The position numbers and the translations under genes are program-made. A stretch of 64,000 nt of DNA. Source: an uncultured Prevotella sp. Lineage in GTDB: Bacteria > Bacteroidota > Bacteroidia > Bacteroidales > Bacteroidaceae. A model generated the notes under the pieces. It did not search any database and was not told the origin of the DNA. It worked only from the letters and a program-made list of their open reading frames with translations. Positions 1-8,830 of the stretch are shown here, one piece after another. The DNA lies in assembly GCA_905233425.1 (NCBI GenBank), contig CAJOEC010000018.1, positions 1 to 64,000 on the forward strand. The letters are read 5' to 3'. Each line of letters begins with the position of its first letter. The stretch's first letter is position 1.

Positions 1-660
1 GTTGTTGAGCTTGCTGAAGATGCCCATCTGCGAGAATTTCGAGATGCCGGTGATGAAGACGAACTGGAGGTGGCTGTCCTCGCTCTTCAGCGGGCCGAAA
101 AGGTCCTGGAATCGCTGGCGGGCGGTCGTTGTTTTCTCCGAGTCGCCCAGGCTGTGGAGTATGAAGTTGTCGTACTCGTCGACAAGCACCACCACCCTCT
201 TGCCGGTCTGCTTCTCGGCGGTGTGGATAATCTTCTTCATCCGCAGGTTGAAGTCAGCTCTCTTCCGGGGCTTTATGCCATACTGCTCTTCATACTCTGC
301 GAGGATGTCGTCGATAAGGCTGTCGAGCTGCTTGATGGTTGACAGGTCACCCGCGCTGAAGTCGAAGCGCAGCACGGGGTATCGTTCCCACTCCCAGTCG
401 GTGGTGGCAATAAAGAGTCGTGGCTGCACTGTGCCGTCCTTGAGGGTCATCTCCTCAAACAGCTCACGGCGACCCTCGAAAACTGCGGCCAGCGTACTGA
501 CCAGGAGCGACTTTCCGAAGCGTCGCGGACGACTGAGGAAATAGGGTTTTCCCTCGGTTATCATCTTATATATAAGTGGTGTCTTATCGACATACACATA
601 ACCATCCATTCGTATGGACCCAAAGCTCTGTATTCCTACCGGGTATTTTCTCTTTGCCAT
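1..660 (-). CDS. AAA-ATPase-like family protein (partial, 3' end outside window)
   Basis: The reading frame is open from an ATG at 658-660 to the window edge (220 codons), so the C-terminus is missing. The N-terminus reads GIQSFGSIRMDGYVYVDKT, then a P-loop-like RPRRFGKSLL (about residues 44-53) and a Walker-B-like VVVLVDEYDN near residue 160. This is the signature of the AAA-ATPase-like family (often annotated DUF1703 or PD-(D/E)XK-linked ATPase), common in many copies in Prevotella and Bacteroides. Family members usually carry a C-terminal nuclease-like domain, which would lie beyond the edge. Cellular role is not established; a link to mobile DNA or defence is only suspected. Confidence 0.8.
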   Translation of the reverse strand, partial: MAKRKYPVGIQSFGSIRMDGYVYVDKTPLIYKMITEGKPYFLSRPRRFGKSLLVSTLAAVFEGRRELFEEMTLKDGTVQPRLFIATTDWEWERYPVLRFDFSAGDLSTIKQLDSLIDDILAEYEEQYGIKPRKRADFNLRMKKIIHTAEKQTGKRVVVLVDEYDNFILHSLGDSEKTTTARQRFQDLFGPLKSEDSHLQFVFITGISKFSQMGIFSKLNN

Positions 661-715
661 GAAATGATTTACGATTTACGGATTTGCGATTTGACGGGCT
701 GACACGAGGCTGGCC

Positions 716-2209
716 CTACTTCCCCGCCATGATGTCGATGATGCTGGCGATGTCGGCCACGTCGATGCTTTTGTCGCCGTTCACGTCGGCATTGCTCTTG
801 TACTCGGGCGATTTTCCTGCCATCACGTCGATGACCGTTGCTATGTCGGCCACGTCGACCGTGCCGTCGTGGTTCACGTCGCCCTTCGGGAACGGGTCGA
901 TGCCATCGTAGGGGGTCCATTTGCCGCCGCCGTCGTCCCAATAGGGTGTCCAGCCTCGTGCCTTGGCCGACTCCACCTGCGCTTTGGTGATGACGTTGCC
1001 CTCGCCCTGACTATTCTCATACACATAGAATTTGCGCTCTTGGGAAGTGTTGTTCTTCGGCAGACTGGCGATGAGGGCATCCATCTTGGCGTCCTTTATC
1101 TGGTTCTTGCCACAGTTCAACATAATAAGTGATGTGTTCTTCGACACGTCAAGAGCGGTGATTTTGTTACCGTAGCAGAGCAAGCGTTGCAGCTTCTTGT
1201 TATTCGAGACGTCAAGGGCGGAAATCTTGTTGTCCGTACAGCTTAACAGCCACAGTTCCGTGTTGTTCGACACATCGAGGGCGGTTAGCTCGTTATTGTA
1301 GCAGAACAGTTGTTGCAGATAGACGTTCTCCGACACATCAAGGACGGTGAGCTTGTTATTGTAGCAGAACAGTTGTTGCAGATGGACGTTCTCCGACACA
1401 TCGAGGGTGGTAAGATTGTTGCCAGAGCAGTCCAAGTAGGCAAGATGGGTGAAGTACTCCAGGCCTTTGAGGTTAGAGATACCCAGGTTCTTCACATCCA
1501 AACTGGAAATCCCGTCGATCTCTTCATCTGTGAGCTTTCCGTCCTTGCCATAGTCCTGTGCATACAGGAACTCACGGAATTTGCCGTCGGGGAAGTTCTC
1601 GTAGTTGATGTCCAGGCCCACTCTGCCCTCGTATGGTGTCCAGCCGTCGTCATAGCAATAGGGTGTCCAGCCTCGCGCCTTGGCAGCCATCACCTGCGTA
1701 GTGGTGATGACGTTGCCCTCGGAAGAACTATTATCATACACAAAGAATATGCGCTCTTGGGAAGTGTTGTTCTTCGGCAGACTGGCTATGAGGGCATCCA
1801 TCTTGGCGCCCCTTATCTGGTTGTTTGAACACATTAAAAATTCCAGCCTCGTGTTCGATAAATCGAGGGTGGTGAGCTTGTTATTGTTGCATACCAATGT
1901 CTCCAGCTCGTCATTCTTCGACACATCGATGGTGGTAAGATTGTTGTAAGAGCAGTCCAGGTAGTAAAGCCAGGTGAAGTACTCTATGCCTTGGAGGTTA
2001 GAGATACCCAAGTTCTTCACATCCAACCTGTCAATATAGGAAATCTCGTGACGTGTGAGTATGCCGTCATGGCCGTAGTCCTGCATAAGCAGGAAGTAAC
2101 GAAAGATGTCGTCGGGGAAGTTCGTCTCGTTGATTTCCACGTCGTCTATTCTTGCGCCTGCGGCAGTAGCCATCAGGGCGGCGAATAATAGGATAAATGA
2201 TTTCTTCAT
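716..2209 (-). CDS. secreted leucine-rich-repeat protein with C-terminal dockerin-like domain
   Basis: 497 residues. It starts with a signal peptide (MKKSFILLFAALMATAAGA). The body is an internal duplication: each half opens with an EF-hand-like segment (about residues 25-65 and 205-245, ending LDVKNLGISNL) followed by short leucine-rich repeats of the type LTTLDVSxNxxLxxLxCxxN, and each half closes with a segment containing IASLPKNNTSQER. The C-terminus carries two dockerin-type calcium-binding repeats (GDVNHDGTVDVADIATVID and ADVNGDKSIDVADIASIID). The LRR parts suggest protein or glycan binding outside the cytoplasm; partner unknown. It is preceded by its own promoter-like element and appears monocistronic. 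Confidence 0.8.
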   Translation of the reverse strand: MKKSFILLFAALMATAAGARIDDVEINETNFPDDIFRYFLLMQDYGHDGILTRHEISYIDRLDVKNLGISNLQGIEYFTWLYYLDCSYNNLTTIDVSKNDELETLVCNNNKLTTLDLSNTRLEFLMCSNNQIRGAKMDALIASLPKNNTSQERIFFVYDNSSSEGNVITTTQVMAAKARGWTPYCYDDGWTPYEGRVGLDINYENFPDGKFREFLYAQDYGKDGKLTDEEIDGISSLDVKNLGISNLKGLEYFTHLAYLDCSGNNLTTLDVSENVHLQQLFCYNNKLTVLDVSENVYLQQLFCYNNELTALDVSNNTELWLLSCTDNKISALDVSNNKKLQRLLCYGNKITALDVSKNTSLIMLNCGKNQIKDAKMDALIASLPKNNTSQERKFYVYENSQGEGNVITKAQVESAKARGWTPYWDDGGGKWTPYDGIDPFPKGDVNHDGTVDVADIATVIDVMAGKSPEYKSNADVNGDKSIDVADIASIIDIMAGK

Positions 2210-2255
2210 AGCAGTTTGTTTTTTGGTTTTGGTAATTGTTTACTTCTTTTGTGTG

Positions 2256-2263
2256 CAAATATA
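2256..2263 (-). promoter_or_regulatory. Bacteroidota -7 promoter element for the LRR-dockerin gene
   Basis: On the minus strand this reads TATATTTG, matching the TAnnTTTG consensus. It lies about 47 bases before the ATG. Confidence 0.55.
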
Positions 2264-2324
2264 CAACAATTATCTGAAACGGCAAAATAATTGCGCAGAA
2301 ATTTGAGCCACAGCGGACTTTATG

Positions 2325-2500
2325 CCATTCCGGGGACGGCTTCGGATGGTCTCCGACACGTCAAAAAGTTCGCGCCGTGCGAACTCCGAGTTCTCCCGGC
2401 GCGGACTGTCAGTTCGCCCGGCGCGAACTCCGAGTCCGCGCCGGGCGGACTTTTTGGCCTCCCGGAGACGATTTCGGCAGACGTCGGAGAGGATGGCTGC
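2325..2500. repeat. G+C-rich intergenic repeat cluster
   Basis: This intergenic stretch contains several variants of GGCGCGAACTCCGAG and CGCGCCGGG, in direct and inverted copies, so it could fold into long hairpins. It lies between two divergent promoters and encodes no credible protein. Similar but not identical G+C-rich arrays occur at 17.1 kb and 28.4 kb. Confidence 0.55.
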
Positions 2501-2618
2501 CATGCCTACGGCACAACGACAGAGAAACAAAAACAATACTCACTTGATGTAAAGAGGGTTATTTGCGGCAAACAACGTTAATTTTCTTGAAATACGTTCT
2601 TGTTTCAGAATTAATTGG

Positions 2619-2626
2619 TAATTTTG
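2619..2626 (+). promoter_or_regulatory. Bacteroidota -7 promoter element for the FKBP cluster
   Basis: Reads TAATTTTG, matching TAnnTTTG. Transcription would begin near 2633, about 40 bases before the preferred start codon of the first FKBP gene. Confidence 0.55.
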
Positions 2627-2671
2627 CACGCATTTTAAAAAATGGTATTACATTATTTTAATAGAGAGAAC

Positions 2672-3464
<793 letters not shown>

Positions 3465-3481
3465 TAGAAACAAAAAAAACA

Positions 3482-4351
3482 ATGAAAAAAATCACATTCC
3501 TGGCCTCTATGGCCATCGCAGCCGCTACACTCGCTTCGTGCAGCGGCAACGCCCCCAAGGCAAGTCTGAAAAACGAAATCGACACTCTGAGCTATGCCAT
3601 CGGTGAGGCCCAGACACAGAACCTGAAAGAGTATCTCGCCCAGGCAAAGGGTGTGGACACCACCTACATCGCTGAGTTCATCCAGGGTGTCATCGAAGGC
3701 GTGAACGCCGGCGACGACAAGAAGATGACTGCACGTCTGGCAGGTATAGAGATCGGCCAGCAGATGCAGGGACAGATGGTACGCAGCATCAACAACGCCA
3801 TCTTCACCGACGACAGCACCAAGACCATCTCGCTGAACAACCTCCTCGCCGGCTTCGTGAACGCCGTGACCAAGAAAGACATGAAGATGACCATCCAGGA
3901 GGCCGACTCCACCGCCAATGCCATTGCTGAGAGAATCAAGGCCGGCTACATGCTGGAGAAATATGGCGATAACAAGAAGAAGAACGAGGACTACCTCGCC
4001 GAGAACGGAAAGAAAGAGGGTGTCGTCACCCTGCCCAGCGGTGTGCAGTACAAGATCCTGAAGGAAGGAACCGGAGCCATGCCCGCCGACACCTCAACAG
4101 TGGTTGTGAACTATGAGGGCAAGCTCATCGACGGAACAGTCTTCGACAGCAGCATCGAGCGCGGACAGCCCGCAACATTCACCTTGAACGGCCTCATCGA
4201 AGGCTGGAAGGAAGCTCTGAAGCTCATGCCCGTCGGCTCGGAGTGGGAACTCTACATCCCGCAGGACAAGGCCTACGGCTCACGCGAGGCTGGCAACATC
4301 CCCCCGTTCTCAACGCTTGTGTTCAAAGTGGAACTCGTGGAAATCAAGTAA
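3482..4351 (+). CDS. FKBP-type peptidyl-prolyl isomerase, lipoprotein
   Basis: 289 residues. The N-terminus has a lipoprotein signal (hydrophobic stretch followed by LASCSG), so the mature protein should be anchored at Cys20 in an envelope membrane. An FKBP_N-like helical region (about 35-175, starting DTLSYAIGEAQ) precedes a full FKBP domain with LPSGVQYKIL, NYEGKLIDGTVFDSS, LIEGWKEALKLMPVGS and PPFSTLVFKVELVEI. It likely isomerises prolines in envelope proteins. It lies 22 bases upstream of a third FKBP gene and is probably co-transcribed with it. Confidence 0.92.
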   Translation: MKKITFLASMAIAAATLASCSGNAPKASLKNEIDTLSYAIGEAQTQNLKEYLAQAKGVDTTYIAEFIQGVIEGVNAGDDKKMTARLAGIEIGQQMQGQMVRSINNAIFTDDSTKTISLNNLLAGFVNAVTKKDMKMTIQEADSTANAIAERIKAGYMLEKYGDNKKKNEDYLAENGKKEGVVTLPSGVQYKILKEGTGAMPADTSTVVVNYEGKLIDGTVFDSSIERGQPATFTLNGLIEGWKEALKLMPVGSEWELYIPQDKAYGSREAGNIPPFSTLVFKVELVEIK

Positions 4352-4373
4352 GAGACAACAGTAAGGCCCGACT

Positions 4374-5303
4374 ATGAAGAAAGCATTCATACTGGCACTC
4401 ACCGCTATGGTGGTGAGTGCCTCTTTCAGCACTTTAGAGGCTGCAAAGAAGAAAAAGAAGGACAAGGAGCAGGCTCCTGTCGAGGTGCTCGCACCCGTGG
4501 TGCTTGCCAACGGATGCGACTCTGTGAGCTACGCCGCCGGCGAGGCCCTGACAAACGGACTCATTCCCTATCTGCTGCAGCAGGACGTGGACACAGCCCT
4601 GATGGCCGATTTCGTCGTAGGACTGCGCCAGGCTCTCAGCCGTTTAGAGGTGGCAAAGAACGACCCGAAGGAGAAGGCACGCCTGGCCGGTGAGCAGATA
4701 GCATCGCAGCTGGTCAACGGAATGCTGCCCAGCGTGAAGCGCGACTTCACCGACACTCCCGACACCATCATCGACGAGACATTCTTCCGCGGATTCGCCG
4801 ACGCCGTGCTTGGCGACACCACGGTGATGGACTTCAAGGCCGCCGACGCACTCTTCAAGGACAAGAAGCAGTACAACAAGAACGTCAAGACAGAGAAACT
4901 GACAAAGGCCGGGCGCGAGTTCCTCGAGGAGAACGCCAAGAAAGAGGGCGTGCTGACCACAGCCAGCGGACTGCAGTACAAGGTTATCACCATGGGCGAG
5001 GGCGAAGTGCCCAAGCGCACCGACAAGGTGAAAGTACACTATGAGGGACGACTCATCGACGGAACAGTATTCGACGCATCGTCGAAACACGGCACAGAGC
5101 CGGCCAGCTTCCGCGCCGACCAAGTGATAAGAGGATGGACAGAGGCGCTCACCATGATGCCCGTAGGCTCGAAGTGGCAGCTCTTCATACCCCAGCATCT
5201 GGCCTACGGAGAGCGCCAGACTGGGCAGATCCCTCCTTACTCAACGCTGATCTTCGACGTCGAACTGGTTGAGATTGAGAAGAAAGACGAAGAGAAGAAA
5301 TAA
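4374..5303 (+). CDS. FKBP-type peptidyl-prolyl isomerase, exported
   Basis: 309 residues with an N-terminal signal-like segment (MKKAFILALTAMVVSASFS) but no lipobox cysteine, followed by a lysine-rich linker (AAKKKKKDKEQ). The FKBP_N-like region starts at CDSVSYAAGEALTN, and the catalytic domain has ASGLQYKVI, YEGRLIDGTVFDAS, VIRGWTEALTMMPVGS and IPPYSTLIFDVELVEI. The charged tail ends EIEKKDEEKK. It is predicted to act in the periplasm beside the lipoprotein FKBP encoded just upstream. The next gene begins five bases after its stop, indicating an operon with the Lrp-like regulator. Confidence 0.9.
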   Translation: MKKAFILALTAMVVSASFSTLEAAKKKKKDKEQAPVEVLAPVVLANGCDSVSYAAGEALTNGLIPYLLQQDVDTALMADFVVGLRQALSRLEVAKNDPKEKARLAGEQIASQLVNGMLPSVKRDFTDTPDTIIDETFFRGFADAVLGDTTVMDFKAADALFKDKKQYNKNVKTEKLTKAGREFLEENAKKEGVLTTASGLQYKVITMGEGEVPKRTDKVKVHYEGRLIDGTVFDASSKHGTEPASFRADQVIRGWTEALTMMPVGSKWQLFIPQHLAYGERQTGQIPPYSTLIFDVELVEIEKKDEEKK

Positions 5304-5308
5304 TACTG

Positions 5309-5785
5309 ATGGAAAAAATCGACAGACTGGACAAGAAAATACTTAGCATCCTCTCGAAGAACGCCCGCATACCCTTCAAGGACGTCGCCGAGGAATGCAA
5401 CGTGTCGCGTGCTGCTGTGCACCAGCGCGTGCAGCGACTCATCGAGAACGGTGTCATCATTGGCAGCGGATTCAACGTGAACCCCAAGTCGCTGGGCTAC
5501 AGCACATGCACATACGTGGGCATAACGCTGGAGCGCGGCTCAATGTACAAGGAGGTGGTGAAGAGGCTCGAGCACATACCAGAAGTGGTGGAGTGCCACT
5601 TCACCACCGGCCCCTACACCATGATGGCCAAACTCTACGCACGCGACAACGAACAGCTCATGCAACTGCTCAACGGACAGCTGCAGGAGATTCCAGGAGT
5701 GGTGTCCACCGAGACGCTCATCTCGCTCGAGCAGAGCATCAAGCGCGACATCGCCGTTCGTTTTGAAGAAGACGAGGAACAATGA
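5309..5785 (+). CDS. Lrp/AsnC-family transcriptional regulator
   Basis: 158 residues. The N-terminal winged HTH (LDKKILSILSKNARIPFKDVAEECNVSRAAVHQRVQRLIENGVI) is followed by an RAM/AsnC-type ligand-binding domain (about 75-150) including IPEVVECHFTTGPYTMMAKL. Members bind DNA as octamers or similar assemblies and usually respond to amino acids. Its stop overlaps the start of the C26-M19 peptidase gene (ATGA), so control of peptide or amino-acid catabolism is a reasonable inference. The effector is unknown. Confidence 0.92.
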   Translation: MEKIDRLDKKILSILSKNARIPFKDVAEECNVSRAAVHQRVQRLIENGVIIGSGFNVNPKSLGYSTCTYVGITLERGSMYKEVVKRLEHIPEVVECHFTTGPYTMMAKLYARDNEQLMQLLNGQLQEIPGVVSTETLISLEQSIKRDIAVRFEEDEEQ

Positions 5786-7782
5786 ACAAATTCGATTTCA
5801 ACGCCCGACTGGCCGCCCTTCACCAGCACTTCCCCGCTGCCGACAGGCGGCCAGTCGTCGCTATCAGCGGGAACTATGGCGAGCAGACATGCAAACTCGC
5901 CGAGGGTTACTACAAACAGATAGTAAGGGCCGGCGGCTCGCCGCTCGTCATTCCCCCACTGGCCGACGAGGCCGTCATACTCTCGGCTCTCGAAAGTGTC
6001 GACGCGGTGCTGCTCAGCGGCGGCGCCGACATCAACCCGCTGTTCATGGGCGAGGAGCCTGAGCCACGCCTCGGAGGCATCAACGCCGAGCGCGACATGG
6101 CCGAGCTGCTCCTCACACGACTGGCCTGCAACCGCCAGATTCCCATTCTCGGCATCTGCCGCGGCATACAGACCCTCGCCGTAGCACTTGGTGGAAAGGT
6201 CTGCCAGGACCTCGGCAACTATGAGTCCTATGGGTCCTATAAGTCCTATAAGTCCCATGAGTCCTATGAGACCCATAAGTCCTATGAGACCTATAAGTCC
6301 TATGAGACCCATAAGTCCTATGAGACCCATAAGTCCTATGAGTCCCATAATCCCCTCAAGCACTCCCAGGATGCCGACCGCTCCACCCCCACCCACACTG
6401 TGGCCGTCGCTGAAGCCTCGATGCTCAGCACCATCTACGGAAGCGACCGCCTCTTCGTAAACTCCTTCCACCACCAGGCCGTCAGCGCCCCCGGCCCACA
6501 CCTGAAAGTCACAGCCACAGCCCCCGACGGCGTCATCGAGGCCGTGGAGAGCATCGAGTACAAACCCATATTGGGAGTGCAATGGCATCCCGAGTGCATG
6601 GCCGACGAAGGTCTGCCCCTGTTCCGCTGGCTCGTTGACGAGGCTCGCCTCTACCAGCAGACAAAGGCCACCCACAGCCGCATACTCACCCTCGACACCC
6701 ATTGCGACACGCCCATGCTCTTCCCGCAGGGTATCGACTTCGCCACCCGCGACGACCGCCTGCTCGTAGACCTGCACAAGATGCACGAGGGTCGCCTCGA
6801 CGCAACAATCATGGTCGCCTATCTGCCCCAGAATTTCTCTATCAGTCCCATAAGTCCTATAAGACCTATAAGTCCTATAAGTCCTATAAGTCCTATAAGT
6901 CCTATAAGTCCCATAAGTCCTATAAGTCCCATAAGTCCTATAAGACCTATAAGTCCCATAACCCCCAAGTCCTACGCTGACAACATCTTCGACCGCATAA
7001 AGCAGATAGCCGCCGCCAACAGCACCCACCTCGCCCTGGCCCGCACCCCCGCCGACCTCTGGGCCAACAAACGGGCTGGCCGCAAGAGCATCATGCTCGG
7101 CATAGAGAACGGGCTGGCAATAGAGGACAACCTCGACAACCTCGACCATTTCGCCCGCCGAGGCATTGTGTACATGACGCTCTGCCACAACGGCGACAAC
7201 ACCATCTGCGACTCCGCCAAACTCATAGAAGCATCCCCGACTGCAAAACACGCATGGGGCGGTGTCAGCCCATTCGGTGCCGACGTCATCCGCCGCATGA
7301 ACGACCTCGGCATCATGGTCGACCTCAGCCATGCCCACGAAAAGAGTTTCTACGACGCACTCGACATCAGCCGCCTTCCCATCGTCTGCAGCCACTCCTC
7401 CGCCCGCGCCCTCTGCGACCACCCGCGAAACCTCACCGACGACCAGATGCGCGCCCTCGCGGCCAAAGGCGGCGTCTGCCAGATAACCCTCTACCCCGGA
7501 TTCCTCAAATCACAGGCCTCCGAGGCCACCATCCTCGACGCCATGGCCCACCTCGACCATGCCATCGGCATCATGGGCATAGACCATGTGGGCTTGGGCA
7601 CCGACTTCGACGGCGACGGCGGCGTGAAGGGCCTTGCCGACGCCAGCGAACTGACCCTCTTCACCCGTCAGCTGCTTCTGCGCCGCTACAGCGAAGAGGA
7701 AATACAAAAGATTTGGGGAGGGAACTTCCTGCGCGTCATGCAGGAAGTCCAGCTCGCACGACAGTCTACTTCCCGGCCATGA
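5782..7782 (+). CDS. fused gamma-glutamyl hydrolase-like (peptidase C26) and dipeptidase (peptidase M19)
   Basis: 666 residues joining two enzymes. Residues 1-300 are a class I glutamine-amidotransferase-like peptidase C26 domain: LSGGADINP, nucleophile Cys126 in GICRGIQ, and QWHPE (His269, Glu271). Residues 300-666 are a renal-dipeptidase-like M19 domain: zinc motif LDTHCDTP (His307, Asp309), DLSHAHEKSFYD, IVCSHSSARAL and GLGTDFDGDGG. The expected activity is hydrolysis of gamma-glutamyl compounds and then dipeptides. No signal peptide is evident. Two 9-bp repeat arrays lie inside the gene, at about residues 147-190 (read as Tyr-Lys-Ser) and 354-395 (read in another frame as Ile-Ser-Pro), both preserving the reading frame. 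It overlaps the Lrp-like gene by four bases. Confidence 0.88.
   Translation: MNKFDFNARLAALHQHFPAADRRPVVAISGNYGEQTCKLAEGYYKQIVRAGGSPLVIPPLADEAVILSALESVDAVLLSGGADINPLFMGEEPEPRLGGINAERDMAELLLTRLACNRQIPILGICRGIQTLAVALGGKVCQDLGNYESYGSYKSYKSHESYETHKSYETYKSYETHKSYETHKSYESHNPLKHSQDADRSTPTHTVAVAEASMLSTIYGSDRLFVNSFHHQAVSAPGPHLKVTATAPDGVIEAVESIEYKPILGVQWHPECMADEGLPLFRWLVDEARLYQQTKATHSRILTLDTHCDTPMLFPQGIDFATRDDRLLVDLHKMHEGRLDATIMVAYLPQNFSISPISPIRPISPISPISPISPISPISPISPISPIRPISPITPKSYADNIFDRIKQIAAANSTHLALARTPADLWANKRAGRKSIMLGIENGLAIEDNLDNLDHFARRGIVYMTLCHNGDNTICDSAKLIEASPTAKHAWGGVSPFGADVIRRMNDLGIMVDLSHAHEKSFYDALDISRLPIVCSHSSARALCDHPRNLTDDQMRALAAKGGVCQITLYPGFLKSQASEATILDAMAHLDHAIGIMGIDHVGLGTDFDGDGGVKGLADASELTLFTRQLLLRRYSEEEIQKIWGGNFLRVMQEVQLARQSTSRP
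6218..6350 (+). repeat. 9-bp repeat array inside the C26 domain coding region
   Basis: Units of TCCTATAAG and TCCTATGAG/ACC variants encode a run of Tyr-Lys-Ser, His-Glu-Ser and similar triplets between the C26 nucleophile region and the segment starting HTVAVAEASM. Family proteins have no such segment here, so it is probably a surface-loop insertion. Confidence 0.85.
6838..6966 (+). repeat. 9-bp repeat array inside the M19 domain coding region
   Basis: The same TCCTATAAG family, but read one base out of register relative to the first array in this gene, giving Ser-Pro-Ile triplets. It sits between VAYLPQNF and KSYADNIFDR. Confidence 0.85.
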
Positions 7783-8674
7783 CGTTGATGATGGTCGCAA
7801 TGTCGGCCACATCGACAGAGCCGTCGCCATTGACATCGGCCGATGCCTTCAGCGTTTCGCTGGCACTCCCGGCCATGACGTTGACGATGGTGGCTATGTC
7901 GGCCACATCGACCGTGCCGTCGCTGTTCACGTCGCCCTTCGCCATTCCTTCGGGCACTATCTCTACCGCCATGAAGCAACTGCCGGTGCCGTCGTTAAGG
8001 CAGCGATCAATCTTGTAGTTCTGACCGTACCACCAGTCTTCGGGGGTCGCCACGTAGCAGTCCGTAAGCTTGAAGCTGCCGAAGCCGCCCAGCGTGGGTT
8101 TGCCTGCTGTGCCGCTGAGCATAATGTGCGAGTGAATGATCTCGAGGTTTATGGGCTTGTTGTCGTAGGAGCAAAGGCGCGAGGCGTCAATCTGGCAGTC
8201 CTTTATGCGCAGATGCCTGTTCGCCGTGAACGTGCCGCATTTCAGCGAGTAGTCTGCTCCGGGATGGTCTCCCTCAACAATGATCAGCTCTAACGGGCCG
8301 TAGGCGCCCTCAGCCTCCTCTATGGAAACCGAGGCTCTTATGTGGTTACTGCCCACAAAGCGGACGGTGAGCACACCTTGGCCGCTGCCGTCGACGATGT
8401 CAAACCAGTCGGCGGCTCCCGGAGTTTCAGTCTCCACGTCGTCAAACACCAGCGTATGGGTGTCCTCGTCATAAGTCACGCGTCCGGCTGTCTTGCCGTA
8501 GACGTTGATGTCGCCACAGTTTGAAGAATTAACCTGCATGCCATTGATCGTGATGTGATAGTTCTCCACCTGGCTGATGGTGACGTCTCCGTCGATGACC
8601 TTGGCTGTTCCGCCCAAAAGTGCCAACAGCAGCACTACTGCCGTCAGCATAGTTCTTTTCATTGTTTCTTTCAT
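7766..8674 (-). CDS. secreted protein with C-terminal dockerin-like domain
   Basis: 302 residues with an N-terminal signal sequence (TMLTAVVLLLALLGGTAKV). The middle is a beta-rich region with phrases such as YHITINGMQVNSSNC, DEDTHTLVFDDVE and SHIMLSGTAGKPTLGG, resembling the repetitive body of the much larger protein encoded at 34.3-37.4 kb. The C-terminus has two dockerin repeats (GDVNSDGTVDVADIATIVN and ADVNGDGSVDVADIATIIN). No enzymatic motif is recognised; a carbohydrate- or surface-binding role is only a guess. Its 3' end overlaps the convergent C26-M19 gene by 17 bases. Confidence 0.75.
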   Translation of the reverse strand: MKETMKRTMLTAVVLLLALLGGTAKVIDGDVTISQVENYHITINGMQVNSSNCGDINVYGKTAGRVTYDEDTHTLVFDDVETETPGAADWFDIVDGSGQGVLTVRFVGSNHIRASVSIEEAEGAYGPLELIIVEGDHPGADYSLKCGTFTANRHLRIKDCQIDASRLCSYDNKPINLEIIHSHIMLSGTAGKPTLGGFGSFKLTDCYVATPEDWWYGQNYKIDRCLNDGTGSCFMAVEIVPEGMAKGDVNSDGTVDVADIATIVNVMAGSASETLKASADVNGDGSVDVADIATIINVMAGK

Positions 8675-8702
8675 GATAATCTTTGTTTTTTTATGGACGC
8701 TG

Positions 8703-8710
8703 CAAAGTTA
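8703..8710 (-). promoter_or_regulatory. Bacteroidota -7 promoter element for the 302-residue dockerin gene
   Basis: Minus strand reads TAACTTTG, about 29 bases before the start codon. Confidence 0.55.
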
Positions 8711-8804
8711 CGCTTTTTTTTCCAATTGGTAAAATCGGGAACAAGTTTTTCTTAAAAAAGGAAAAATAAAGGACTATCATTGTCACAGTTTCAAAGAAAA
8801 GCAC

Positions 8805-8812
8805 TACCTTTG
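8805..8812 (+). promoter_or_regulatory. Bacteroidota -7 promoter element for ribBA
   Basis: Reads TACCTTTG. Its position makes the ATG at 8831 the plausible ribBA start, because an in-frame start at 8780 would lie upstream of the transcript. Confidence 0.6.
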
Positions 8813-8830
8813 CCCAAAATAAGCAATGTT

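Noticed and set aside
2642..2671. Ten-codon N-terminal extension of the first FKBP
   Set aside because: It begins next to the predicted transcription start and the family normally starts at MDKLSYALG.
5635..7422. Long reading frame opposite the C26-M19 gene
   Set aside because: It has no recognisable domains. It stays open because of high G+C content and because the 9-bp repeat has no stop in that frame; the plus-strand frame has complete catalytic motifs.
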